A program made the translations under genes and the position numbers. This document shows, piece after piece, positions 27,755 to 38,762 of a stretch of 64,000 nt of DNA. The DNA lies in NCBI RefSeq assembly GCF_014132355.1, contig NZ_BLZO01000053.1, positions 1-64,000 on the forward strand, given 5' to 3'. Position 1 is the first letter of the stretch. Each line of letters starts with the position of its first letter. The notes below the pieces were generated by a model. The model saw nothing but the letters and a program-made list of their open reading frames with translations. It had not been told where the DNA came from and made no database searches. Source of the stretch: Okeania sp. KiyG1 (GTDB taxonomy: Bacteria; Cyanobacteriota; Cyanobacteriia; Cyanobacteriales; Microcoleaceae).

Positions 27755-28456
27755 ATGATTGATAACTCCACAGAGGTTCAGGCCATATTTAATAGAATAG
27801 CCCCAGTTTATGACCAACTTAATGATGCACTAAGTCTGGGACTACATAAAATCTGGAAGCAAATGGCTGTCATGTGGAGTGAAGCTAATGATGGAGATAC
27901 TTGCTTAGATTTATGTTGTGGTAGTGGAGATTTGGCGTGGATGTTGGCCAAATGTGCGGGTAGTAAAGGTCTAGTGTATGGAGTAGATTTTTCTGTACAA
28001 CAATTGGCGATCGCTCGTAACCGCAGATCGCCTTTATGTGGTCAAATTAGTCCTATTAATTGGGTAGAAGCAGATGCTTTGAATTTACCCTTTGCAGATA
28101 ATTATTTCGATTGTGCTACAATGGGATATGGTTTGCGTAATGTCCTAGATATTCCTCGTTGTTTACAAGAGTTATATCGGGTCCTTAAACCTAATTCTCA
28201 GGCAGCGATTCTGGATATGCACCGTCCGAGTGCTTCTTTAGCAAGAAGTTTTCAACAGTGGTATCTAGATACAGTTGTAGTTCCTGTGGCTCGTAATTTG
28301 GATCTAACCCAGGAATACGCTTATATTAGTCCAAGTCTGACTAAATTTCCCACTGGACAAGAACAAGTAGCTTTAGCATATCAAGTAGGATTTGTCAATG
28401 CCAAACATTACCCTATTGCTGGGGGTATGATGGGAATATTAGTAATTACAAAATAA
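27755..28456 (+). CDS. menG: Demethylphylloquinone methyltransferase MenG (UbiE family)
   Basis: A 233-residue SAM-dependent methyltransferase. Motif I is CLDLCCGSGDLA (50-61), post-I YGVDFS, with EADALNLPFADNYFD and TMGYGLRNV typical of UbiE/MenG. The cyanobacterial signature HRPSASLARSFQQWYLDTVV and the C-terminal GGMMGILV(I)TK fit MenG, which methylates demethylphylloquinone in the last step of vitamin K1 synthesis for photosystem I. The start ATG at 27755 has a weak ribosome site. It is single in context. Confidence 0.9.
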   Translation: MIDNSTEVQAIFNRIAPVYDQLNDALSLGLHKIWKQMAVMWSEANDGDTCLDLCCGSGDLAWMLAKCAGSKGLVYGVDFSVQQLAIARNRRSPLCGQISPINWVEADALNLPFADNYFDCATMGYGLRNVLDIPRCLQELYRVLKPNSQAAILDMHRPSASLARSFQQWYLDTVVVPVARNLDLTQEYAYISPSLTKFPTGQEQVALAYQVGFVNAKHYPIAGGMMGILVITK

Positions 28457-28905
28457 TTTTTTTAAGCTTAAAGGGTGTGTGACGCTACGTTTACCATTTC
28501 TGGAATAATGGTCTGTTTTACAGTCACAAATGTTTGCTGTGGGATACGTCATGTAAAACTAACACCCTCTACTGGACTGACACAGGGGTATTGGGCGGGT
28601 TGATCTAAATTTAATGTTGAGCAATTAAGAATAGCGTGTAACCCGCCCCTACCCGATGCAACATTTTCGACGTGTCACGCCACTACGCGGTCTAAGTACT
28701 TATTTTACAAACACTCTCTGATAATTTTATAATTGTTATAGCGCTGCGCGCAGCTCATCTGGCAATAGGCAATAGGCAGTAGGGGGGATAAAAAGCTGAT
28801 AATATAAAACTTTTAGCTATTGGACACCTCCTGAAATTTGTAAATATGCCAGCGCACATTGCTATATTAGTTTTTTTCAAAGTAGATAGTCTGAAATAAT
28901 TAAAG
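28457..28905. repeat. Spacer with family 3-like block (about 28561-28690)
   Basis: CTACTGGACTGACACAGGGG and CGACGTGTCACGCCACTAC bound a block holding AACCCGCCCCTACCCG. Neighbouring text (GGGTGTGTGACGCTACG near 28473, ACAAACACTCTCTGATAA near 28710) recurs around 32505 and 32945. No gene is seen. Confidence 0.5.
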
Positions 28906-30132
28906 TTGTCTAATATCTGGCTTTATTTTGTACCACCAATTGCAGGTGGAATTATTGGCTATTTCACTAATGATATAGCTATTAAAATGCTATTTCGCCC
29001 TTATCGTCCTTACTATGCTTTTGGGCAAAAGCTACCCTTTACTCCTGGCTTAATTCCTGCTAACCAAGAACGTTTAGCAAAGCGAGTTGCTGATACGATA
29101 ATGGGTTCTTTGTTAACTCCTTCAGAGTTGCAGAATTTAGCACGTCGTTTGTTACAAACGGAGCGAATGGAGGCAGCTATTCTCTGGCTGCTACAAATGT
29201 CTTTAGAACAATTTAAAATCGATACAAGTAAGAAAACTGCTAAAATTCTAGCAAATATTTTACGGGATTTATTAGGTCAATCTTTGCCAAGATTGCTCAA
29301 AGTTTGGGCGAAAAGAGAAGACTTTTTGGAACCTCAACTCAACCAAATTTTTGACCAAGTATTACTAGAGTTTCAGCTAACAGAAATGCAGGCAATTCAA
29401 CTATCAGATTGGTTGCTTAAAGCTGTACTACCACCAGATGTATTAAGACAGACCTTAATTGATTTTCTCACAGATCAAAATATTTCAATTATTGATGAAG
29501 GCTTTCGCGAAAAAGCTAGTGGTACTTATTGGGTAGTAGCTAATTTGTTCGGGCTGCGTAATACTTTAGTTAGATTAAGAACTTTTTGTTTAGATGAGAG
29601 AGAATTAACTAATCAACGCTTAAAAGAATTAATCAGAGCATTAGGTGTGAGAGAAAGAATTCAGGAATGGTTACAAAATCTCTCGATGCAAAATTTACCT
29701 GTTTCTACGGTACGCCAGTTAAGAAATACTATGGGCGATAGTGTACGTTTATATTTGCGAGAGCGTGGTGCTGATTTAATTCAAGGTTTAAGTTTATCTA
29801 TAGATTGGGAGCATATTGCCGATTTAATTATTAATCGTTTACAAGCTTCATCAATAATGAATAGTTCTCTAGAGTTAGTGAGTCAAGAATTAGCTTTGGT
29901 TTTAGAACGTTATTTAGAGCGGGATTTAGAAAATATTGTGGCTCAAGCAATTCCAATTTTAAATATTGACCAAGTAATTATTGACCGTGTTAAGGGTACT
30001 TCTCCTGAAGATTTGGAAGTTGCTGTTAATGTAATTGTTAAAAATGAGTTGCAAGCTATTGTTAATTTGGGTGGTGTTTTAGGTGTTGTGGTTGGTTTAT
30101 TTCAGACAATATTGTTGTTGCTACAAAGGTAA
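28906..30132 (+). CDS. DUF445 family membrane-anchored protein
   Basis: A 408-residue protein. The N-terminal membrane helix is [20 protein letters not shown], followed by the family signature [11 protein letters not shown] and [21 protein letters not shown] long helical middle part follows, and a C-terminal helix [18 protein letters not shown]. This is DUF445 (YheB-like), of unknown function. The start is TTG at 28906, since no ATG precedes the conserved N-terminus and the first helix begins at once. It is followed by an AT array at 30136. Confidence 0.88.
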   Translation: MSNIWLYFVPPIAGGIIGYFTNDIAIKMLFRPYRPYYAFGQKLPFTPGLIPANQERLAKRVADTIMGSLLTPSELQNLARRLLQTERMEAAILWLLQMSLEQFKIDTSKKTAKILANILRDLLGQSLPRLLKVWAKREDFLEPQLNQIFDQVLLEFQLTEMQAIQLSDWLLKAVLPPDVLRQTLIDFLTDQNISIIDEGFREKASGTYWVVANLFGLRNTLVRLRTFCLDERELTNQRLKELIRALGVRERIQEWLQNLSMQNLPVSTVRQLRNTMGDSVRLYLRERGADLIQGLSLSIDWEHIADLIINRLQASSIMNSSLELVSQELALVLERYLERDLENIVAQAIPILNIDQVIIDRVKGTSPEDLEVAVNVIVKNELQAIVNLGGVLGVVVGLFQTILLLLQR

Positions 30133-30351
30133 TTCAACAATTAATAATTAATAATTAATAATTAATAATTTATGGACAATAATTCCAATGGGCACTCTAT
30201 GTAACGCCCTTGACACTCTCCACACCCCTTTATCTTTAATCCCGCAAATATCCAACGCCCAAAAACTGCTTCTTTTTCGCCTCCTGCCCGATCGTCACTA
30301 TAATTTCTAATACCAACCTACTCACTTCTTCAAGTTTGTATCTAAAACACT
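30133..30351. other. Spacer with (TTAATAA)n tail
   Basis: A (AATTAAT)n array at 30135-30171, resembling a family 1 tail alone, then 180 bp without visible features before the DUF3493 gene. Confidence 0.5.
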
Positions 30352-30630
30352 ATGTCAACTCCAAACTCAAATAATAATTCCTCTCAAACTAAACTTAGCC
30401 CAGAAAAATATGCTCGCCTCAAAAGTGAACTGGATACACCTTATCGAGGACTACGGCAATTTATATATGTAGCTTTCGGAGCTTCTGGTTTCATCGGAGC
30501 TTTTATTTTTTTGGCAAAAATTATTGCTGGCCAAAATATTGCTTCTGCTTTCCCTAATTTTGCTTTACAAGTCGGAATTGTAGTCCTGATGATTGTCCTA
30601 TTTCGTTGGGAGCAACAGGCCAGTAAGTAG
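30352..30630 (+). CDS. DUF3493 family thylakoid-type small membrane protein
   Basis: A 92-residue protein with a polar N-terminus (SNNNSSQTKLSPEKYARLK), then KSELDTPYRGLRQFIYVAFG and two hydrophobic segments (ASGFIGAFIFLAKIIAG and ALQVGIVVLMIVLFRW). This is the pattern of DUF3493, a family of cyanobacteria and plastids that includes proteins linked to photosystem II accumulation in plants. It is probably a membrane protein; the exact role in cyanobacteria is unknown to me. Confidence 0.85.
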   Translation: MSTPNSNNNSSQTKLSPEKYARLKSELDTPYRGLRQFIYVAFGASGFIGAFIFLAKIIAGQNIASAFPNFALQVGIVVLMIVLFRWEQQASK

Positions 30631-31283
30631 GGTACGGGTGAAAAAATTGGTTGGTGGGGGTAGGACACGGAGACGGACCAGACGCGGGGACGGGTCGATT
30701 TGTGGGGAACAGGCAATGGTTTCGGCAATTTTATGTGAAGAAATTTTCTTGAATTTCAGCAGAAAATTTCAGTATTTTGAGGCAAAACTAGCCAATAACT
30801 TAAGGAGATAAATTGAATATAAAAAGCTCCATTACTGTAAGCTATCCTGACTTTTAGCTTTATTCAGCAAGCCCTAAGTATAGCAGTCAAAACAAAGGGC
30901 GCTGACATTTATGATCGTCAAAGATTACTTTTAACTTTTAACTTTTAACTTTTAACTTTTGATTTTTAACTTTTAACTTTTAACTTTTAACTTTTAACTT
31001 TTAACTTTTGACTTTTGACTTTTGACTTGCGCGGAGCGCGGAGCGCCATAATCGATCCTCTTCGTCTAAGTAACAAAAGTTTAAATTTTGTCATAAGGAT
31101 ATATATTTGGCCATAAAAATACACAAAAATAAAGAAAATATTACGAAATCGTCGATCCCTGTAAAGTTGTTGTCAAATAGTAAATGAATATAAATTGAGG
31201 TCAGCTAAAAATAAAGACCTTAAATATCTAAGTGGGGTTAGCTAATATAAAGGCCCTAAATATAAAAAACTTTTTTTAAAAGC
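30631..31283. repeat. Family 2 repeat (30636-30880), (AACTTTT)n array, AT-rich spacer
   Basis: The family 2 copy carries TTGGTGGGGGTAGGACACGG and ends TTCAGCAAGCCCTAA. A heptamer array (AACTTTT)n with GACTTTT variants lies at 30928-31028. Between 31195 and 31265 two similar blocks occur (GTCAGCTAAAAATAAAGACC and GTTAGCTAATATAAAGGCCC). No gene is seen, but a clear terminator follows. Confidence 0.6.
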
Positions 31284-31322
31284 AAAACGCCTGGCTCTAA
31301 ATATATTAGGACCAGGCGTTTT
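31284..31322. terminator. Strong bidirectional terminator-like hairpin
   Basis: AAAACGCCTGG and CCAGGCGTTTT form a perfect 11-bp stem around an AT-rich 17-nt loop, flanked by A-runs and T-runs on both sides. The nearest upstream plus-strand gene ends 650 bp before, so it may end an unannotated RNA. Confidence 0.75.
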
Positions 31323-31606
31323 GTAATTTGAGTTGTTATCAGAATTATGGCAGAAGGCAGAAAGCAGAAGGAAAAATCTTACATTGTCTAAGTTTTAAGC
31401 TCAGGAATTACGCATAATTATGACAGATACTATGGGTTAACAGCCGTTAACCCCTACAAATGGTGTGTATATAATTTCGTATTTTGTGTAAGTCCTGAAG
31501 CTTCTGAAGTAGTCCGCGCCCTTTTCTGCGACTGCTATAGAATTAGAAAACTTTTTGTGATGGTATTTCTAAGATGCAGTTGAATCTTACTGTATATTTC
31601 CTGCCT
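31323..31606. repeat. Family 4 repeat (31401-31499) in a spacer
   Basis: The ends are TCAGGAATTACGCA and TGTGTAAGTCCTGA, with a palindromic GGGTTAACAGCCGTTAACCC in the middle. A GCAGAAGGCAGAAAGCAGAAGG tract-like text precedes it near 31350. No gene is seen. Confidence 0.6.
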
Positions 31607-31866
31607 TTGACATCCTCCCGACGCTGCACTTGCGTGACAGCGCGGGATTCCTAACCATCGCGCTATTAGGTCTTTCTGCTTCAATGCACCAGCCTCCAAG
31701 GTCGAGCCTCTTTTCGGTCTAAAGGCGCGCTCCACAGACTGAAACTGCTAGCCCAGCAGCCATATTTCTAAGTCTAACACACTATTAACGAAACCGCAAA
31801 ATTGATTGGTTTTCATCCCGACGCTCCCCTTCGGGAGAGCGCGGGTCTTCAACCAACGTTGAGATA
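31607..31866 (-). mobile_element. Stand-alone TnpB-element ends without tnpB
   Basis: The minus strand ends GCAGCGTCGGGAGGATGTCA, the same right end as the intact element at 61878 and the fragment at 44541. The other edge carries GACGCTCCCCTTCGGGAGAG (a hairpin) and CCAACGTTGAGATA, shared with 44210. Only about 260 bp lies between, with conserved stems (GGCGCGCTCCACAGACTGAA, AGCCCAGCAGCC). This looks like a non-autonomous derivative that keeps the guide-RNA end. Confidence 0.65.
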
Positions 31867-31905
31867 AAAAACGAACAAGAAAATTTGTAATATAGACTAC
31901 TGTTG

Positions 31906-32136
31906 TTAATAAGCTAGTGTTTCTAGAGTTTCCCGTAAATAAATACTAACTTGTCGATCCAAGGATAGATTTTGCTGCTGGCCTTCATTAATCTTACGCT
32001 CTAATTGCCATCTCTGAAAACCTGAACTTACAGCGATCGCTTGCTTCAAACCATCCCACATTCTAGATTCTGATTCATTTTTTGTAATTACTTTAGCTGA
32101 ATTATTATTCCAAGAGGTGACATTAAATTTATTCAT
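31906..32136 (-). CDS. Small conserved cyanobacterial protein, function unknown
   Basis: A 76-residue protein (MNKFNVTSWNNNSAKVITKN at the start, ISGFQRWQLER-like SSGFQRWQLERKINEGQ in the middle, SLDRQVSIYLRETLETLAY at the end). The composition and the clean C-terminus suggest a real gene; I have an impression of similar small cyanobacterial proteins but cannot name a family. The ATG at 32136 has TAAGT upstream and no strong ribosome site. Confidence 0.6.
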   Translation of the reverse strand: MNKFNVTSWNNNSAKVITKNESESRMWDGLKQAIAVSSGFQRWQLERKINEGQQQNLSLDRQVSIYLRETLETLAY

Positions 32137-32964
32137 AATACTTACCTAAGTTAGTGATAAAGTTGCTGAGATTTTTAGCTTCTACTTATTTAAAGATAGC
32201 TCACTATCCACAAACCAGGTATTAGTACAGGACTATATATGTCATCAAATCTTGACTTTTAGATATCATCTTTGAATTTATTCAAACATTTAAGATAGAC
32301 AGTTTTAATGCCTACCTATTTCTCAAATTATTTGTTAATAAGTAGCATATCTCATTTAAAAAACTGTAACAAAAATTGCTTTTCTTCAGACATAGGAATA
32401 TTGCATACAAATTCCCTATATACAATTTAATTAATGTGGCTTGATATAACTAAACCTGCTAAAAATTTGAGTTGCTGCATTCAGGTAAACGAAAGATTAA
32501 GTAGGGTGTATGACAGCACAATAATCATTTCTGGAATTACAATAGAACTCACTTCCACTTTGCGAAAGGTTTTATATCAAATCCGGTGGGGTTGCACATA
32601 GAATCCGGCTATATAATATCTGTTTATAATTTCTTAAATTACTCCAATATTAGACATCTCTTCCACGGATAGGGAGTAGGTATGGAGGGGGAAATAATTG
32701 ATAATTTCTGTTACGATAATACGATCATAGATTTTTTATTATTGGAGATGTCTATCTAATCTCTCCCACTCCCCCAGTCCCCTCTTCCCCTCCACGGTCG
32801 GGGAGGGGCTAGGGGTGGGTCCCCTACTCTCAACTATATAATAAGTATTCAACCGGATTTGATATTACACCTCACACACCCCATGGTATGAAGTAGTGTC
32901 CTCTATAACACACTTCACACCCTACGCCATCTAATATTTATCTGACAAACACTCTCTCAGCATT
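32137..32964. repeat. Spacer with family 5 repeat (32574-32865) and nested inverted repeat
   Basis: The family 5 ends are ATATCAAATCCGG and CCGGATTTGATAT. Inside, AGACATCTC (32652) and GAGATGTCT (32745) bound a second inverted structure. GGGGAGGGGCTAGGGGTGGG text lies at 32803. The first 430 bp is AT-rich without visible gene. Confidence 0.6.
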
Positions 32965-35900
32965 TTACACGGACAGTTTCCGACGCTTAGTTACCATTTG
33001 ATAGCCTTCAACTATATCACCCTCAGCCCAAGCACTAAAGTTGTCTAAGCTAATGCCACATTCATAACCTGCATTGACTTCTTTTACATCATCCTTAATA
33101 CGCCTTAGCGAGTCCAGTACACCTTGGTGAATAACTTCTCCTTTGCGACGTACTCTTACCTTACAGTTACGGATAACTTTGCCAGAAAGTACATAACAAC
33201 CTGCAACAGCACCACGATTAATTGTAAACACAGCACGCACTTCAACTTCACCTAACGGTTCCTCTACTAGCTCAGGATCTAATAGACCTTCCATTGCTCC
33301 TTGAATATCATCCAAGAGTTTGTATATGACGTTGTATTCCCGCACATCTACTCCTGCCGCATCCGCTGCTTGACGTGCTCCTGATGCCATCGTTGTATTA
33401 AAGCCAACAATCACAGCTTCACTAGCAGCTGCTAAGTCAATATCTGTTTCTGTCACTTCTCCAGCTCCAGAGAATAATAGCCTTAGTTGCACCTCTTTTT
33501 GAGGTAGTTGTCGCAGAGCTGCAACAATAGCCTCAACAGAACCTTGAACATCTGCTTTTAGTATCAAGTTTAGTTCTTTGAGGTCTCCTGCTTGGGCACG
33601 AGCTGAAACAGCGCCAAGAGTTGTCCTACGCATGATACGGGATTCTCTTTTAGCATCTGCTCTGTCTGTAGCAATTGATGAAGCATCTTTTTCATATTCA
33701 AACACATCAAACTCATCACCAGCTTGAGGCACATCTCTGAGACCAAGAACTTCTACCGCAAAGGATGGACTCGCTTTTTCCACCCGGTTGCCTCGGTCAT
33801 CAATCATTGCCCGCACTTTTCCGTAGACAGAACCAGCAACGACAATATCTCCCACTTTCAAAGTACCATTTTGTACTAACAAACTAGCTACTGGTCCTCT
33901 AGCTTTATCTAAGTGAGCTTCAATTATGGTGCCTTTGGCCGGACGTTCTGGGTTAGCTTGTAAGTCTTCTACCTCTGACACTAACAGAATCATTTCTAGT
34001 AAGCTATCCAGATTCTGTTTCTTTATCGCGCTAACTGGAACCATAATAGCGTCACCACCCCATTCTTCAGGAACTAAGCCATGTTCCATCAATTCTTGCT
34101 TAACACGGTCTGGGTTTGCTTCTTCTTTATCGACTTTGTTAATTGCTACTATAAGTGGTACTCCCGCAGCTTTCGCATGGCTGATAGCTTCTATAGTTTG
34201 TGGTTGTACACCATCATCTGCTGCCACAACTAGCACTGCGACATCTGTAACTCTTGTTCCTCTTGCTCGCATTGCAGTGAAAGCTTCGTGACCAGGAGTA
34301 TCTAAGAATACTACTTGTTGCATCTGACCTTCATGTTCAACATCAACATGATAGGCCCCAATATGTTGAGTAATACCGCCCGCTTCCCCTGCTGCTACTT
34401 TAGTTGCACGGATTGAATCTAGAAGACTGGTTTTTCCATGATCGACGTGCCCCATAATTGTTACTACTGGAGGACGACGTTCCAGCTTTTCTAGATCGGC
34501 ATCTTCTAGCATCTCAGTGGTTTTCTTCGCTGCTGATTCTTCTTCTAGGGCTTCTACAGGAATTCCCTCTTCTTCTGCTACCATTTCTATGGTGGCAATA
34601 TCTAAGCTTTCTGTAATGTTGACTGCTATGCCTTTCATAAACAGTCTTTTAATAATCTCTGTTTCTGATACTGCCAAAGCTTTTGCTAATTCTTGAACTG
34701 TCATGCTTGAATTAATTACTAGCTTTTCTACAGGTTGAGCTTCAACAGATTTATTTTGTTCAGCAATTTCAGACTTGACAGTTTGCTGTGATACACTAGG
34801 TTTCTTTTTGATGCTGGGAGTGCTATTACCAGAATTGGATTTAGTTTTGCCAGAACTACTATTTGGTTTTGGTGGACGAGCTAAAGATAAGCTCATTGTT
34901 ACTGGTTCTGGCTTACTTAAAATTTCTTCTAAATCTTCATCTTCTTCTTCTAGGAGTGGTTTTGGACGAAGACGTTTAGCTTTTGCACTAGCTTTAGTAT
35001 TTTTCTGAGCAATTTCGCTTGGATCTTCTTCTTCTTCCCAAGTTGGACCTTTCTTTAATTTCGATGATGAAGGCTTAGTTGGAGATGTTATTTTTCGTCT
35101 TGGTTTTTCTAGCTCATTATAATCTAATTCTTCTACTATTTTTTCTTCTGGTTCTTTTTGTTCTGTTATATCTAAGTCAATATCTGTATCTTTTACAGAA
35201 GAATCAAATGATGTTTTTAGTTTTGGTTTTGGTGCTAGCTGAGGTTTTTGTAGTTCTTGAACTGGCTTTGCTTTAACTGTAGGTCTATCTCGTTTTTGCT
35301 TTGACTGACTTGAAGTTTCATTAACTGGAACAACTGGTTTTATACTTTTTGTTTGAGCAGTCTCTTTGTTTTCTTTTTTATTAACAATTGCAGGCTTTTG
35401 AGTAGGTTTTTCTTCTCTATCTTTTCTTTTTTTAGCTTCCTGCTTTGTTTTCTTATTTTTTTGATTAGGCTTTGTTGTGGGGGGACTTTGTAGATTTCGA
35501 TTTGTGCTAGGAGGTGCTGGTCTTACAGGTGGTGCTACTAATTGGGGGACTTCCGTTTCGACTGTATTTTTTAATGATACGTTCACACCTATATCTGTAG
35601 ATTTTTTATCTACTTCTGATACAGATTTACCTTTTTCTCCCTCTTGTTTGAGGGGCAGGTTGGGCCTAGGTTTAGCGTTCGGCTTAGTTTGCCGGTCTAA
35701 TGTTTCTGGTGCTGGAGGTTTTGGAGGAGTTGCCACTAACTGAACTTTATTATTCTGGGTTTGGTTTTGATTTTTTAGTTTGGATTTAGATCTTTCTTCT
35801 AATGGTTTTGGTTTTGGTTTGCGTATTTCTAATATCTGCTGTTTCTTACCCTCGTTATGATTAGAAGTTGACTCTTGATTTTGAGAGTTGCTTTTTTCTG

Positions 35901-36093
35901 GAACAGAAGACCTACTGGGAGAGTGGGGTAAGCTTTCTGCTTTTTTGCGGATTAGTTCTGCTTCTGCTTCTGTAATAGTACTACTGTGACTCTTCACAGA
36001 TATGTTGAGTTGTTCACAAACTGCTAATATATCTTTGTTATCCAAATTCAATTCCTTTGATAATTCGTAAATTCTTACTTTTCCGTTGTTCAT
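32965..36093 (-). CDS. infB: Translation initiation factor IF-2
   Basis: A 1042-residue protein, long as in cyanobacteria. The first 480 or so residues are a low-complexity, Lys/Pro/Glu/Ser-rich region after a short N-terminal IF2N domain ([20 protein letters not shown]). A second IF2N follows ([20 protein letters not shown]). The GTPase has G1 [10 protein letters not shown]3 DTPGHEAF and G4 NKVD, followed by domains II, III and the C-terminal fMet-tRNA-binding domain. It delivers initiator tRNA to the 30S subunit. It is the last gene of the rimP-nusA-ylxR-infB set, but 2.4 kb of mobile DNA now separates it from ylxR, so it probably has its own promoter. Confidence 0.97.
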   Translation of the reverse strand: MNNGKVRIYELSKELNLDNKDILAVCEQLNISVKSHSSTITEAEAELIRKKAESLPHSPSRSSVPEKSNSQNQESTSNHNEGKKQQILEIRKPKPKPLEERSKSKLKNQNQTQNNKVQLVATPPKPPAPETLDRQTKPNAKPRPNLPLKQEGEKGKSVSEVDKKSTDIGVNVSLKNTVETEVPQLVAPPVRPAPPSTNRNLQSPPTTKPNQKNKKTKQEAKKRKDREEKPTQKPAIVNKKENKETAQTKSIKPVVPVNETSSQSKQKRDRPTVKAKPVQELQKPQLAPKPKLKTSFDSSVKDTDIDLDITEQKEPEEKIVEELDYNELEKPRRKITSPTKPSSSKLKKGPTWEEEEDPSEIAQKNTKASAKAKRLRPKPLLEEEDEDLEEILSKPEPVTMSLSLARPPKPNSSSGKTKSNSGNSTPSIKKKPSVSQQTVKSEIAEQNKSVEAQPVEKLVINSSMTVQELAKALAVSETEIIKRLFMKGIAVNITESLDIATIEMVAEEEGIPVEALEEESAAKKTTEMLEDADLEKLERRPPVVTIMGHVDHGKTSLLDSIRATKVAAGEAGGITQHIGAYHVDVEHEGQMQQVVFLDTPGHEAFTAMRARGTRVTDVAVLVVAADDGVQPQTIEAISHAKAAGVPLIVAINKVDKEEANPDRVKQELMEHGLVPEEWGGDAIMVPVSAIKKQNLDSLLEMILLVSEVEDLQANPERPAKGTIIEAHLDKARGPVASLLVQNGTLKVGDIVVAGSVYGKVRAMIDDRGNRVEKASPSFAVEVLGLRDVPQAGDEFDVFEYEKDASSIATDRADAKRESRIMRRTTLGAVSARAQAGDLKELNLILKADVQGSVEAIVAALRQLPQKEVQLRLLFSGAGEVTETDIDLAAASEAVIVGFNTTMASGARQAADAAGVDVREYNVIYKLLDDIQGAMEGLLDPELVEEPLGEVEVRAVFTINRGAVAGCYVLSGKVIRNCKVRVRRKGEVIHQGVLDSLRRIKDDVKEVNAGYECGISLDNFSAWAEGDIVEGYQMVTKRRKLSV

Positions 36094-36748
36094 CCACTCT
36101 ACCCTCTCTTTACAAGTCTATAGTTTTACATTGTCATAATGTTTATTTAATGACTACACTACAATCATACTAGCTTTAGGCTCAGTTTAGCTACATTAAA
36201 TGCTTTTTTTTTATTTTTTACTGCTTTGAGTTTATGAACTGTTTAGCTAATATCTCGATTAAGTTTATATTTTAGTTAAAACTCATGATTATTTAGATTG
36301 GAGAAATGAATATTTCAGAGTAGTTGCCTGAAAGTATAGTTGCTCCATTTATTAACTAGACTCGATCTTTATGGTATGGGTTGAAAATTATATATATTAA
36401 GTTTAAGTTTCTGGCAATTGTATTTATTCCTCCTGTTTAAGTTTGTTATTTTTTATACATATAATCTTTATGGTACTTCAGTCAAGGGTTTAACTTTATA
36501 GATATATTGAATTCAATCAGAATTTAAGTTTCCTAAGACATTTATTGTCCTCGGAATATCTATTCTAGCAGGATTTATAATTTTTATGTAGTCTGAATGC
36601 TGCCTTAGGCTTTTCATTTAATTTGAAAACTGGCATACTGTTTTACCAGAAAATTGGGTTTAAAGCCTCGCCCTTCTAGGGCGACTTTTTAGTAGTTGAT
36701 TTTATTTCAAGAAATATGTTATCATGTATTTAGTTTAAGAGTCAAATT
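36094..36748. other. AT-rich leader region of infB
   Basis: It is AT-rich and unstructured for about 550 bp; promoters for infB must lie here if the original operon read-through is lost. A short GTTTAAAGCCTCGCCCTTCT/AGGGCGAC hairpin at 36658-36685 marks the edge of the TnpB element. I see no gene. Confidence 0.45.
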
Positions 36749-37957
36749 ATGAAAGCTAGATTTAAGTATCGTATCTATCCCACACCGGGACAAAAATACC
36801 GAGAGCGCAAAGCTATTTGGTTCGGTCCGTGTGGTTTGGAATGATAGCCTGGCTTGTTGTCAACAAAAGTATAGATCGGGAGAAAAGAAACCTTACTTAT
36901 CTCAACTACAAAAACAGTTTATCACTCAATCAAAAAACACTGAAGACAGAGAATGGTTATCAGAAGTTTCTGCGATACCATTGCAGCAATCTTTAAATGA
37001 TTTAAATCAGGCTTATCAAAATTTTTTCAAATCAACTAAAGGTCAACAGAAAGGTAGACCTGTAAAACCTCCTAAATTCATGCATTAGAAAGTCAAAGCA
37101 AACTGCTAGGTTTACAAAGGGAGGGTTTAAAATTGGTCAACACAAAGTTTAGAAGCGCCAAGATTGGAAAGCTGAAAATAGTCTGGTCAAGAAAGTTGCC
37201 TGCTGCTCCATCATCAGTAACAGTAATCAAAGATTCAGCTCATAGATATTTCTTGAGTTTTGTAGTAGAAATACAACCAGAAATCTTAGCTCAAACTGAT
37301 AATTCAGTAGGTATAGATTTAGGCATTTCTACCTTTGCTACATTTAGTGATGGTACGAAGGTTAATGCTCCTAAGCCACTGAAGAAACGAATTAAGAAAT
37401 TAAGAAAGGTAAAGTTTGTCATTATCTAAAAAAACTAAAGACTCTAAAAGGTATGAAAAAGCACGGGTTAGAGTTGCTAAGTTCCATGCCAAGCTGAAAG
37501 ATACGCTTGACAGATTTTCTACATAAATTATCTACTAAAATAATTCGTGAAAACCAAACAGTTGTTTTAGAAGATTTAAACGTTTCTGGTATGGTGAAAA
37601 ACCGTAAATTATCTAGAGCCATATCAGATTTAGGCTGGAGAACATTCAGGACTTTTTTAGAAGGAAAAGCAGAAAAATATGGTCGCGATTTTAGAGTAAT
37701 TAATCGTTGGGAGCCTACCTCTCAAATTTGCTCAAATTGTGGCTTTAAAGGTGGCAAGCTAGACCTGAAGGTGCGAGAATGGGAGTGTCTAAACTGTGGC
37801 AGCAAACACGTTCTTAGACGAGAATGCAGCAATAAATATATTAGTCGCGGGCGGGCAGTCCGAGACATTAAACGGACGTGGAGGCAAGCATAAGACTAAC
37901 GTCAAGCTAGCAGCAGCCAGTGAAACGTCAACCCACCGAAGAGCTATGGTTCAGTAG
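36749..37957 (+). pseudogene. tnpB: tnpB remnant with several frame shifts
   Basis: It is homologous to the TnpB at 61967-63310. It begins MKARFKYRIYPTPGQK, shifts near 36800, continues VVWNDSLACCQQKYRSGEKK, has a stop after KPPKFMH (37088), resumes KLKIVWSRKLPAAPSSVTVI and GIDLGISTFATFSDG (first RuvC Asp), shifts near 37415, resumes DFLHKLSTKIIRENQTVVLE and DLNVSGM (Glu), and ends with zinc-finger CSNCG/CLNCG. The last Asp (DENAAINILV) is readable only after a further shift near 37808. At least four lesions make it non-functional. Confidence 0.85.
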
Positions 37958-37991
37958 GAATCTCCGCGCCTTCAGGCCGGAGAGGATGTCA
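36749..37991 (+). mobile_element. Decayed TnpB element between ylxR and infB
   Basis: The tnpB remnant starts at 36749 and the right end is CCGGAGAGGATGTCAAAA at about 37991, closely like the right ends at 31607, 44541 and 61878. The element is opposite in strand to the surrounding operon. Confidence 0.75.
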
Positions 37992-38483
37992 AAAGGGTTT
38001 CAGCTATCTAAAATTAAAATGCACTACAGCTCAGTAATTTATAGGTCTATATTAATTAGGGTTTGCTGAAAAAGTTTTATGGGTGAGGGTGGTAGACAGG
38101 AGACAACCCACCCCTCGCCCCTCCCAACCCACCCTAGCCCCTCCCAGGAGGGGAGGGGAGAAATGGGTACGAGCGAGGAGGTAGGAGTAAGAATTGTAAT
38201 AATGATTTTTATGCCCAACTATGAGCCTAAAATACGCTCCTTTTTGAGGTTTTTAGACGTGATACCAGGCACTTTTTAAAGGCTCCAAAAAGGCTAAAAC
38301 CTTTATCTGTAAATACTTTTAGATTAGATCGGTAAGCCCTAATTATATATATGAAATATCTAACTGCTAGAGAAGATAGATAAAATTAATTGTGGTCTTG
38401 GATTTATTTAGTAATTTCGAGTTCATTTGTGAATAATGTAAATATTATTTTATTGTACTTTATAACAGTTTTTTGAAGTTTTT
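37992..38483. repeat. Family 2 repeat (38056-38345) and AT-rich spacer
   Basis: The ends are TTAGGGTTTGCTGAAAAA and GGTAAGCCCTAATTA; the interior includes CACCCCTCGCCCCTCCCAAC and AAATACGCTCCTTTTTGAGG. The remaining bases to the ylxR stop show no gene. Confidence 0.65.
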
Positions 38484-38762
38484 TCAGTCATCATCTTTTG
38501 TATTTTTTGATGAAGATTTTTTCAATCTTTGCCACAATTCTTGATATATTTCTGGTGATACATAAGTTTTAAGTGAACGGCCTAATTTATTTTTTTTACG
38601 AGCAATTTGCAAACATTCTATTTCTGGACAAATGTAAGCTGAACGTCCTTCTCCTCGATCTAATCTAATGGTAGAAGATTTTTTAAGACGAACAATTCGC
38701 AAAAAATCTTCTTTAGGAGCAAGTTTTTTACAACTAACACACCGACGGTAATTTGGCTTCAT
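38484..38762 (-). CDS. ylxR: YlxR (DUF448) RNA-binding protein
   Basis: About 92 residues from the ATG at 38762; an upstream TTG is open but the family starts at MKPNYRRCVSC. Motifs: RRCVSCKKLAPKEDFLRIV, RGEGRSAYICPEIEC and ARKKNKLGRSLK. YlxR proteins sit between nusA and infB in most bacteria and bind RNA; in some species YlxR modulates RNase P. Here it keeps that order, although separated from nusA by 390 bp and from infB by 2.4 kb. Confidence 0.92.
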   Translation of the reverse strand: MKPNYRRCVSCKKLAPKEDFLRIVRLKKSSTIRLDRGEGRSAYICPEIECLQIARKKNKLGRSLKTYVSPEIYQELWQRLKKSSSKNTKDDD

